From NCBI RefSeq assembly GCF_020829685.1, contig NZ_JAIVFR010000004.1, forward strand, positions 1 to 25,674: a stretch of 25,674 nucleotides of DNA, written 5' to 3'. Shown here piece by piece: positions 7,983 through 14,846 of the stretch; the stretch's first letter is position 1, and each line of letters begins with the position of its first letter. The translations under genes and the position numbers were made by a program. Below the pieces are notes generated by a model. It ran no database searches, was not told where the DNA came from, and worked only from the letters and a program-made list of their open reading frames with translations. Source of the stretch: Nostoc sp. CHAB 5715 (GTDB taxonomy: Bacteria > Cyanobacteriota > Cyanobacteriia > Cyanobacteriales > Nostocaceae).

Positions 7983-8219
7983 ATTAACGAGTCTTTGATA
8001 CTCATTAATCCACCTCAGAACTCCGTTAATGAGTCTTTGATACTCATTAATCCACCTTAGAACTCCGTTAATGAGTCTTTGATACTCATTAATCCACCTC
8101 AGAACTCCGTTAATGAGTCTTTGATACTCGTTAATCCACCTCAGAACTCCGTTAATGAGTCTTTGATACTCGTTAATCCACCTCAGAACCCCGTTGACGA
8201 GTCTTTGATACTCGTTAAT
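7983..8219. repeat. Six tandem 42-bp repeats, each with a hairpin
   Basis: The loop CTTTGAT recurs at 7993, 8035, 8077, 8119, 8161 and 8203, exactly 42 bp apart. Each unit has a left arm near GTTAATGAGT, the 7-base loop, a right arm near ACTCATTAAT, and the spacer CCACCTCAGAACTCC. Base changes in the arms are partly compensatory: T-A in units 2-3, T-G in 4-5, C-G in unit 6. Units abut with no unique spacers, so this is not CRISPR. Confidence 0.92.
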
Positions 8220-8243
8220 AAAGCTATGAACTTTACTGTTTTA

Positions 8244-8300
8244 CCTCCTGCCCCATGCCCAATGCCCAATGCCCCATGCTCTATGCTCTATGCCCCAATT
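8244..8300. repeat. CCCAATG/CTCTATG heptads
   Basis: Heptads of the CCCAATG, CCCCATG and CTCTATG kinds run from about 8250 to 8297. They resemble the inner part of the composite elements. Read on the minus strand they encode the last three residues (IGA) and the TAG stop of the EcsC-family gene. Confidence 0.75.
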
Positions 8301-9454
8301 CCATTTTTTTCAATATCAAATTTGCTGGCGATCGCTTCTATTATTTCTTGCTCAACTGGTGTAGTCTTATTGTCAAGCTGGGCAATTTTGTAACACTGAG
8401 CCAGCAAGGGTATGGCAAAATCACGATTCAACTGATTGAGCAGTACATCTAAAGGCTTGGGCGATTTGATATTTTGGGCAATGGTATCCAAGGAATTAGG
8501 AGTGAGGTTTAAAATTTGTAACTCTGGCAAAATTTCTTCCCAAGTCTTCTCTGGATGACTAGCGAGGATCATGTGAACTAAAATTTGATCCATGACGGCT
8601 TCTTGAGCGATCGCAGTTTCTAAATACTTTTCACTCTCTGCTTTTAATGTGAAGAGTGTCTGTGGCGATGAGAGCGAAGTTGATTCATCTAGCTTGGCTT
8701 CGTAAAATCGACAAGCAGCATAACCCAATGAATAGATCATCGTCGCATTTGAACTAGCTCCAATTACCGCACCCGCCAAGGGTATATTTCGCAGCAAGCC
8801 TAATCCCGCAGCTTTCAACAGACGACCTCCACCCAAAGCCAAACCAAAAATTGCCAAAATTTCACCTTTCCGGGCAGGATCTTTTAAATCTAGCCCGTAG
8901 ACAGATGCAATCTCATAAAGCATTTCTGACTGTATTTTGGTTGTGGCTGTTAAATCAATTGCCAATAATGCAACTGCTATTCCTGGTAAAACACTTGTTG
9001 CTAGTCCAACTGTGCCTGCTTGAGTTGCTTTTTCCACCATGATTCGGTGAGCAATCTGGCTAGCTGATTCATTGGGATACTGTTGTTTGAGCTTGTTTAC
9101 TGCCGCTTCTGCTTTTTCCAAATCAACAAGGTTAGTATCACTAATGAGCCAATTTAGATTTAATACTCCAGATAGTTTTCTAATCAGCCAATTTTCACTC
9201 AGGTGATTCACAACCTGACCGCTACTTTGAGTTGTTTGCTCAATAAACTTGTGTGTTTCTTTCGCTGTTGCTTCTCCCACCCCTACTGCTGTGTCTAAAA
9301 CTGCTTTGCCAGTCTCAGCAACAGTTTTAATAAAAGACTCTACTATAGACGGTTGATTTTCTACTGATGATTGAGCCTGGATTTTTACTTCTGAAGTTTC
9401 TCTGGGTGAATTAACTAATTTATTCACCTGTATTTCTTGTGATTTGTCTGTCAT
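8288..9454 (-). CDS. EcsC family protein
   Basis: The ATG at 9454 gives a 388-residue protein beginning MTDKSQEIQVN. The frame also opens 21 codons earlier at 9517, but that extension is basic and unlike the rest. Residues around 150-240 carry the EcsC-family pattern: AHRIMVEKATQAG, GLATSVLPGIAVALLAIDLTA, then a QSEMLYEIASVYGLDL segment, and two further hydrophobic stretches rich in glycine. The N-terminal 90 residues are polar and probably disordered, and the C-terminal third is helical. EcsC proteins are membrane-associated and of uncertain function, so I assign no reaction. The last residues and stop are formed from heptad repeats. The MazE/MazF-type pair lies upstream on the same strand. 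Confidence 0.75.
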   Translation of the reverse strand: MTDKSQEIQVNKLVNSPRETSEVKIQAQSSVENQPSIVESFIKTVAETGKAVLDTAVGVGEATAKETHKFIEQTTQSSGQVVNHLSENWLIRKLSGVLNLNWLISDTNLVDLEKAEAAVNKLKQQYPNESASQIAHRIMVEKATQAGTVGLATSVLPGIAVALLAIDLTATTKIQSEMLYEIASVYGLDLKDPARKGEILAIFGLALGGGRLLKAAGLGLLRNIPLAGAVIGASSNATMIYSLGYAACRFYEAKLDESTSLSSPQTLFTLKAESEKYLETAIAQEAVMDQILVHMILASHPEKTWEEILPELQILNLTPNSLDTIAQNIKSPKPLDVLLNQLNRDFAIPLLAQCYKIAQLDNKTTPVEQEIIEAIASKFDIEKNGIGA

Positions 9455-9604
9455 AGCTTGACACCATCTTGTAAAGCCTCTCTTTTGGTTGTAGCGAAAA
9501 TGTGAGTGGCTTGACATCTGCCGACAAGTACAAGTTGTCAGAGCAAATAAGAATTATTCTGAGCCTTAACTATAGACATCCGAATAGTGACAGAGGTTCT
9601 GATT

Positions 9605-9952
9605 TTACAACTGATAACCTAATGTCAACAACACGTTACCTTCTAAAATAGTGAGTATTTCTGGAGTCAGAACGCCCACTTTTCTTTGCAATCTTGTTTT
9701 ATCAATTACCCGCAATTGGTGGCAAAGAGCAACTGAATCTCGTTCTAATCCACCTTCACCACTTTGAATTAATAAACAGGTTGGCAAAGACGCACGACGT
9801 AAATTTGTTGTTAGAGGAATGGTGATGATAGTGGTAGAAAATTCGGCGATGATATCATCTTGAAAAATAATAACTGGTCTTGTGCCTCCTTGTTCAGAAC
9901 CCTTGGTAGGGTCTAAATTAGCTAGCCATACTTCACCTCGTTGAACCTTCAT
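9605..9952 (-). CDS. MazF/PemK-type mRNA interferase toxin
   Basis: MazF-type toxins cut mRNA at short sequences when their antitoxin is degraded. The 115-residue protein has the family N-terminus RGEVWLANLDPTKGSEQGGT followed by RPVII, the central TIITIPLTTN strand, and a SVALCHQLRVIDKTRL segment near the usual DQLRTVD-like motif. Length is normal and no truncation is visible. It overlaps the upstream antitoxin gene by four bases (ATGA), so the two are probably translationally coupled. Confidence 0.92.
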   Translation of the reverse strand: MKVQRGEVWLANLDPTKGSEQGGTRPVIIFQDDIIAEFSTTIITIPLTTNLRRASLPTCLLIQSGEGGLERDSVALCHQLRVIDKTRLQRKVGVLTPEILTILEGNVLLTLGYQL

Positions 9953-10185
9953 TTCAAATCTTCTTGTGTAAGAAGTTCTGCATATTCTTCTAATCCTGCT
10001 TCAGCTAGTTGACGATCTTCCTGGGCAAATTCACTGTAAAGAGTAGCCATTTGATTTTTATCTATTTGCCAGCTAATATTTCTGCTGCGGAATTTTAGAA
10101 AGGCAATAAAATCACTAACTTGTTTGAGTTGTTCTTCATTCAATTTATCTAATTCTAGGCTGAGGAACTCTTTGAGAGCAACCAT
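9949..10185 (-). CDS. Antitoxin partner of the MazF-type toxin
   Basis: This 78-residue acidic protein lies directly upstream of the MazF-type toxin with a four-base ATGA overlap. The segment LNEEQLKQVSDFIAFLKFR resembles the helix common to small antitoxins of the DUF2281 and related kinds. The C-terminal half is rich in Glu, Leu and Ala and would wrap the toxin. No clear AbrB-type DNA-binding fold is visible, so whether it binds its own promoter is open. A GGAG ribosome binding site sits eight bases before the ATG. Position and size decide the call more than sequence. Confidence 0.8.
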   Translation of the reverse strand: MVALKEFLSLELDKLNEEQLKQVSDFIAFLKFRSRNISWQIDKNQMATLYSEFAQEDRQLAEAGLEEYAELLTQEDLK

Positions 10186-10607
10186 TTTAGAGTCTCCAAT
10201 AAATATGTGGTTAAGCTTTTTCAGGACGTAAATATTATTTGAAATTAACGAGATATTAGATGTCCTTTACCCTATCTTCTCACGGAACAAGGCAAAAGTT
10301 AAAATATTGCGTGGCTCAAGTCCAATACACTCTTAGTTAGCACATCCCAAGTATTAAGGTCTTTCCGTGCGATCGCACTTCAGTTATGGGAGAAGCTGAG
10401 GCGATCCCTACGGCGGTAAACTACGCTGTTTCCCAATTTTGACTCGCTTAAATTCAAATTTTACATCACTTAAAAAATTCCCTGAATTAAAGCAAAATAA
10501 GTTTACTATAAAAACACAATTTCAGTATATTAACTGATTAAATCCGTGATTTTACATTGTTAGCATGTAACAAATAATATAGCATGGGCTATTTAAACTA
10601 GAAGGTT
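10186..10607. other. Intergenic region upstream of the NERD gene
   Basis: This 422-bp AT-rich gap separates the divergent antitoxin and NERD genes and should hold promoters for both. It contains a 59-bp hydrolase gene copy at 10318-10376 and a small GC-rich repeat-like stretch near 10395-10430. TTGTTA and TAACAA (10557-10573) form a short inverted repeat 35 bp before the NERD start. A ribosome binding site AGAAGG lies close to ATG 10608. I see no further gene. Confidence 0.5.
10318..10376. repeat. Displaced copy of part of the hydrolase gene
   Basis: These 59 bases match 13265-13323, inside the alpha/beta hydrolase gene, at 54 positions in the same orientation. Read on the minus strand the copy still gives RKDLNTWDVLTKSVLDL against RKDLNSWDVLAKSVLDL in the gene. 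Nothing on either side continues the match. Confidence 0.85.
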
Positions 10608-12515
10608 ATGAAAGTACTTTTACCAGAGGGAGTTGAACTTCAAGGTTTTGAGAGAGAATTAAAAACAACTCTAGAGCAAGCACAACTTGCCGGTTATGCC
10701 CTTATGGGTTTTTCTTTTAGAGAGGCTCTCGGTTCAAACTTTCACGAAATTGATGCTTTGGTGGTTATGGAGCCAGGAGTATTTGTATGTTTGGAGGCAA
10801 AAGGATATAGAGGGAAGTGGACAGGAAGCGCCAACGAAGCATGGTTTTCTGATAATCAAGAAATTAAAGCATCTGGCGGCAATCCATATAGACAAGTTGA
10901 ACGATACAGCCTAGTTATTAAAGATAAACTTCGGTCTTGTATATTTCAGGATATTCCTTTCTGGGTTAATTATTTTGTTGTTGCCCCCGACCAAACACAA
11001 TTTGAAATAGAAGATGCAGTTATTAATACCTTTCAACCTGGAAAATCAGTGCATATTTGTCATGTATCCAGAATAAAACAGGTTTTAGGCAGTATTAGAA
11101 CTAGGGAAAATGTTGCTTCAAAATTCAACGAAGTTGGTATTAAAAAAATTATTAGCGAACTCACAGGAATCTCACTAGAAAAAATCGAAATACTTATAAA
11201 TGTTCAGCCGCCTGACCACACTACAGTAAAACCTCTAGTAGAACCTCCAAAACCAAAACCTGTTGGCACTACTGTAGAACCACCTCCAGTAGAACCTCCA
11301 AAACCTGTTGAACCCCCCAAAAAACCACCTCATAACAAATATATTCATTTTTCTAAAATCCTTCCTTGCTTTGTAGTAGTAGGAGTAGGAATATTTGCTG
11401 TTTGGTATTATTTTAATCCCAGAACATGCGAAACGTCCACTGAAACAAGAGTAAATGGTATTTGTTATAAAGATATTACTAAAAAACCTCTTGTTGTAGG
11501 TATTGTCACTTCACCTAAGCAGTATTCAGAATTTAAAACATACTTGAAAAAACAACTCGGTTATCAAGCCAGAGATGTAGTAGTTGAAGGTAACTCTGAA
11601 ATTACATATAAAGAAGCTCAAAATAATATTTCTAAAAACAAATGGGATATCGTATTTGCCAACTCACCCATGAATGGAATGCGAGCCAAAGATAATAGCT
11701 ACAAATGGTTATATCGAATGTTTCCTAAGTATCCGCTTACTTATCAATCAGCTTTATTTGTTAGGTCTGATAGTCCAATTAAGTCAATTGAAGATATTAA
11801 GTCTACAACAACTATCGCTCTTGGAGATTTCAATTCAGCTTCGAGCTTCTATATGCCTACCTATGATTTATATGGAAAATCTATGACTGTAACAGCAGGA
11901 CATAGAAGTAGTAAAATCCGAGAGCTTGTAGCTAATAAACAAGCAGATATAGGAGCAGTTGTATACAGTACAATCAAGGATGATCCACAATTTCGAGTAA
12001 TTCAAATTAGTAGAGAAATTCCAGGCACAGGAGTTTACTTATCTCCAAAATTAAGTCCTACTGTTCAAAAGCAGATTCAAAAAATTTTAGAAAATGCGCC
12101 TAAAAAAATTAAGGAGCAGGCAAACTACGATACAGGAAAAGAGCCAGACTATAAAGAATTTAGAGCGATTGCATTAAGAGCAGATCAAGTTTTGTCTTGC
12201 GCTAATTTTAGTAGAAATCCCGTACAATTTTTTTGTAAGGCAACATCTCAAGGGATTCTAGGACGGGTAGCTGGTTTCACCAACCAGAGTAATGGAATGA
12301 TTCGATTACGATTGGAACGAGAAAATCATAAAACCTGCCAAGTCTTTGTTTCTTCACAAACGCTGAACAAAATTACAGATGGTAGCTCACCAGAAATCAT
12401 TAATAGAAAACAAGTTAATATTATTGGAGTAGAGCCAATAGAACTAGAAGAGGGCACTTGTCAACTAACGATTGAAAACCCTACTCAGCTAGTAGTGTTA
12501 CAACCTGGAGCTTAA
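10608..12515 (+). CDS. NERD nuclease-like / transmembrane / PhnD-like fusion protein
   Basis: The 635-residue protein has four parts. Residues 10-110 are a NERD (nuclease-related) domain with the PD-(D/E)XK-type residues Glu15, Asp49 in HEIDALVV, and Glu63 and Lys65 in CLEAKGYRG. Residues 201-241 are a proline-rich linker with repeated VEPPKP. Residues 251-268 (ILPCFVVVGVGIFAVWYYF) form one membrane span. Residues 293-520 resemble the periplasmic binding proteins of phosphonate/phosphite transporters (PhnD type): LVVGIVTSPKQY, DIVFANSP, YQSALFVRSDSPI, SIEDIKSTTTIALGD and ADIGAVVYS. A cysteine-containing beta-rich domain (525-635) ends it. With the short N-terminal side lacking a signal peptide, the nuclease part should be cytoplasmic and the binding part outside (inference). 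A ligand-sensing, membrane-bound nuclease is one reading. A defence role is possible but unproved. Confidence 0.85.
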   Translation: MKVLLPEGVELQGFERELKTTLEQAQLAGYALMGFSFREALGSNFHEIDALVVMEPGVFVCLEAKGYRGKWTGSANEAWFSDNQEIKASGGNPYRQVERYSLVIKDKLRSCIFQDIPFWVNYFVVAPDQTQFEIEDAVINTFQPGKSVHICHVSRIKQVLGSIRTRENVASKFNEVGIKKIISELTGISLEKIEILINVQPPDHTTVKPLVEPPKPKPVGTTVEPPPVEPPKPVEPPKKPPHNKYIHFSKILPCFVVVGVGIFAVWYYFNPRTCETSTETRVNGICYKDITKKPLVVGIVTSPKQYSEFKTYLKKQLGYQARDVVVEGNSEITYKEAQNNISKNKWDIVFANSPMNGMRAKDNSYKWLYRMFPKYPLTYQSALFVRSDSPIKSIEDIKSTTTIALGDFNSASSFYMPTYDLYGKSMTVTAGHRSSKIRELVANKQADIGAVVYSTIKDDPQFRVIQISREIPGTGVYLSPKLSPTVQKQIQKILENAPKKIKEQANYDTGKEPDYKEFRAIALRADQVLSCANFSRNPVQFFCKATSQGILGRVAGFTNQSNGMIRLRLERENHKTCQVFVSSQTLNKITDGSSPEIINRKQVNIIGVEPIELEEGTCQLTIENPTQLVVLQPGA

Positions 12516-12545
12516 TGTTAAGGCTAGCACTTTATTGTAAGAAGG

Positions 12546-12722
12546 ATGATGAAAATCACTTACACAAAATTAGGTCGAGTAGTGCTGATATTTTTAGCCA
12601 GTATTGGCGCAACATTATCACTTAATTATGCCAACTACCAAAGATATAACTCTAGCCTATTTGCCACTCAAAAAGTGAGATTACTCAGGCTTAATTACTT
12701 TCTAAAAAGTCGTTATCTTTAA
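12546..12722 (+). CDS. Small single-span membrane protein (hypothetical)
   Basis: A 58-codon frame begins ATGATG 30 bp after the NERD-fusion gene, with GAAGG just before it. The product MMKITYTKLGRVVLIFLASI continues into GATLSLNYANYQRY, giving one clear hydrophobic segment with basic residues on its N-terminal side, then a basic tail. The last 32 bases overlap the convergent hydrolase gene, so the tail may not be conserved. It could be the truncated start of a lost gene or a real small partner of the NERD protein. I recognise no family. Confidence 0.4.
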   Translation: MMKITYTKLGRVVLIFLASIGATLSLNYANYQRYNSSLFATQKVRLLRLNYFLKSRYL

Positions 12723-13485
12723 GAATTTCATAGAGATTAATATTTTCCTCTAACAAGCAAGCATGTCCGCAATGGGGCAATACCACAATTTTGGTATTTG
12801 GTAAGATATTCCCTATGCGCTTTACTTCAGTTACAGAAGGTAAAAGGCGATCGCTACCACCAGCAATCAGCAAAACCGGTTGAGTTAAGCAAGCTAACTG
12901 TTCGTTATCAACTTCAAATTCTCGCAGTAAAGACAACCGCCAATGAACGGTTTCTGGCGGCACAGAACGCATAGTTTTTAGCAGTTCATGGCGATCGCTT
13001 TGAGAAATGCGTGGCAAAGATGCTAGAAACGGCAACAACCCCAGTGCGCCAACATCATACAATTCTGATGGCACTAAGTAAGTAAGTTGGGATGCCCAAT
13101 GCAACCAAGGGCGAAGACGAAAGGACGAAGCTGGGTTAATTAAGATAATTCGCTTAAATAAATGCGGCGTTTGGATTGCTACTTTCATTGCCAAGCAACC
13201 ACCAAAGGACTCACCACACAGGTAAACTGGCCTCTGAGAGCTTTTTTCTAATTCGGCATAGATTAAGTCCAATACACTCTTAGCTAGCACATCCCAACTG
13301 TTAAGGTCTTTGCGTGGGATCGCTAAACAACGGACATCAAAGCCAGTTTCTAATCCAGCCGTTTGCGATCGCAATAGTTGACCAGTTCCATCCATTCCTG
13401 GCAAATATACCAACAGGGGATACTCTGGCTTGACTCGTTTAGGAGTTAGGAAACAAGGATTTAGCTCAACTTCTTGGATAGTCAT
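12691..13485 (-). CDS. Alpha/beta hydrolase, phytyl ester synthase-like esterase domain
   Basis: The 264-residue protein is a complete alpha/beta hydrolase with Ser93 in GESFGG, Asp212 in GGSDRLLP and His241 in HCGHACL. The N-terminal LVYLPGMDGTGQLL, then FDVRCLAIPRKD, RPVYLCGESFGGCLAM and LINPASSF are close to my memory of the hydrolase half of plant phytyl ester synthases, which release and re-esterify phytol and fatty acids in plastids. An acyltransferase gene lies upstream on the same strand, matching the other half of those proteins. The ATG (13483-13485) is part of a CAATGAC heptad run and no ribosome binding site is visible. Part of the gene is copied at 10318-10376. Substrate is inferred, not shown. 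Confidence 0.85.
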   Translation of the reverse strand: MTIQEVELNPCFLTPKRVKPEYPLLVYLPGMDGTGQLLRSQTAGLETGFDVRCLAIPRKDLNSWDVLAKSVLDLIYAELEKSSQRPVYLCGESFGGCLAMKVAIQTPHLFKRIILINPASSFRLRPWLHWASQLTYLVPSELYDVGALGLLPFLASLPRISQSDRHELLKTMRSVPPETVHWRLSLLREFEVDNEQLACLTQPVLLIAGGSDRLLPSVTEVKRIGNILPNTKIVVLPHCGHACLLEENINLYEILKDNDFLESN

Positions 13486-13523
13486 TGGTCATTGGTCATT
13501 GGTCATTAGTCATTAGTCAATGG
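13481..13523. repeat. GTCATTG/GTCATTA heptads at the hydrolase start
   Basis: Six heptads (three GTCATTG, two GTCATTA, one GTCAATG) begin inside the first codons of the hydrolase gene and cover its immediate leader. They belong to the same family as the runs near fabD and plsX. Confidence 0.85.
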
Positions 13524-13619
13524 TATAAAACTTTTGGATTGCTGATTGTTGCTGTTACGAGCTTCGGTAGTTTTGAGCAAAAATAAAAAAGGTTTGGGAA
13601 CAAGCTACTGAAAGTCGTA

Positions 13620-13748
13620 GGGACAATCCAAAATTCAAAATCGTTCGATGGTTCCTGAGCGAAGTCGTTGGCGCAGCCTCTCGTAGAGAAGGACTGAGCG
13701 AACGCGAGTGCGTCTCGGAGAGAAGTCGAAGTCCAAAATCCAAAATCG
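13620..13748. repeat. CCAAAAT heptads around a nested GC-rich insert
   Basis: Short runs of TCCAAAATTCAAAATCG and TCCAAAATCCAAAATCG (13627 and 13732) flank 13655-13731. That core starts with CTGAGCGAAGTCG and ends with GTCGAAG, and carries internal CTCTCGTAGAGAAGG and CTGAGCGAACGCGAG segments. It looks like one short repeat inserted into another. Confidence 0.7.
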
Positions 13749-13755
13749 AATGTCT

Positions 13756-14481
13756 CTAATAGCAACCTTGACGCAGTAAATCGCTAATTTCACCATGACA
13801 ATGTTCTGTCAGTTCAGCCACAACAGTTCTGGCTTGCTTGCCGTGATATTTTTTTTGATGTTGGGGCGTAATCCAATAAGGGCGACCGATTAACACTGCA
13901 ACCCGACGATAAAGTACCAGAGGATGCCAACCACTTTGGTTAAATAAAGGTTCTGAAGGGTCAAATAGACTCAAAAGCTTTAAGGGGAAGCCAGAAGTGT
14001 TTACTTCTTCTAAGGAGGCGATCGCGACCGGCAAAATTGCTAAATCCTGCACATCAGCCCGTAATGCCAAATGGGCAAATCCCCGTTGAAACTCACCCAC
14101 CATGTTTGGCACAGTAAATTTCACCATTGGTTCAGTTCCTTCTGGAAATACTCCTACCATCTGCTTAGACTGCAATAGCACCTGCGACTGCGAAAAAAAG
14201 CTTTGCTGACGGTTTTGAGTTTCTTCCAAAGGAAAACACCCCAATTGACCGGTGACAATCTCCCGCATGACTGGCACTTGTCCCATGTAGTGATGGCAAG
14301 CAAAGCGAATCGGACTCGATAACGCCGCCATTAAAATTAGTGCATCCATAAAGCTGCGGTGATTGCTGACTACCAAAACGCTGGCATCCTGGGGAATGCG
14401 ATCCTGGTAATAACAAAACATTTGGGTTGAAAGTGCCGCCACCAAAGCGCGAGAAATCTCTAGGGGGCTATTTCGACTCAT
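13756..14481 (-). CDS. PlsC-like acyltransferase
   Basis: The 241-residue protein has the acyltransferase motif I NHRSFMD (HX4D: His41, Asp46) and motif III FPEGT (112-116), followed by a PNMVGEFQRGFA segment. These catalyse acyl transfer to a hydroxyl acceptor such as lysophosphatidate, diacylglycerol or phytol. Sequence around the motifs is not that of standard cyanobacterial PlsC, and the neighbouring downstream hydrolase points to a neutral-lipid or phytol-ester role (inference). The hydrolase starts 270 bp downstream behind repeats, so co-transcription is plausible but not shown. No membrane span is obvious, so association would be peripheral. Confidence 0.85.
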   Translation of the reverse strand: MSRNSPLEISRALVAALSTQMFCYYQDRIPQDASVLVVSNHRSFMDALILMAALSSPIRFACHHYMGQVPVMREIVTGQLGCFPLEETQNRQQSFFSQSQVLLQSKQMVGVFPEGTEPMVKFTVPNMVGEFQRGFAHLALRADVQDLAILPVAIASLEEVNTSGFPLKLLSLFDPSEPLFNQSGWHPLVLYRRVAVLIGRPYWITPQHQKKYHGKQARTVVAELTEHCHGEISDLLRQGCY

Positions 14482-14846
14482 ATTTAATCAATATATTTTT
14501 CCGGTAAATATGGCATATCTTAAATTAATTTTTACATTTCTTTACTACTGCCATGACCGTCTTAAGATAGAAATATCTTATCCATAAAACCAGATAAATT
14601 TTCCGGATTCTGGATTATGTATTTTTGATCACAATAATTTCTAATATAAAGTATTCAAAAAAATTATGATAATGATTCGCTGTTGTAGGCAAAAATGAGT
14701 TGAATTGATGCATATTACAAAACAATTTTTGATCTGAAAAGTTTGCTACTATTAAGGTATTATTGGAAAAAATAGAAATATTATTGTATAATTGCTTGGT
14801 TTTTCCGATAAAACTAAAACGTTTTATAAATTAATTTTTATTTTGC
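14482..14846. other. AT-rich divergent promoter region
   Basis: The 365-bp gap lies between the divergent acyltransferase and metG genes and is strongly AT-rich. It contains the perfect hairpin TAAGATA GAAA TATCTTA (14563-14580) and a likely metG promoter at 14763-14792. I see no coding frame. Confidence 0.6.
14763..14792 (+). promoter_or_regulatory. Likely sigma70-type promoter of metG
   Basis: TTGGAA (14763-14768) and the perfect -10 box TATAAT (14787-14792) are 18 bp apart, which would place the transcript start about 48 bases before the metG ATG. Called by pattern only, in an AT-rich background. Confidence 0.4.

Noticed and set aside
7983..8219. The 42-bp array as a CRISPR
   Set aside because: Units abut directly with no variable spacers, and there are no cas genes.
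8079..8393. An open frame across the 42-bp repeats giving a 14-residue repeat (ILVNPPQNSVNESL)
   Set aside because: The unit is 42 bp, so any open frame repeats automatically. A stop lies in an earlier unit, the start would be TTG, and the end runs into the antisense of the EcsC-family gene.
13517..13765. Minus-strand frames of 62-82 residues between hydrolase and acyltransferase
   Set aside because: They lie on CCAAAAT heptads and the nested insert, with no protein-like pattern.
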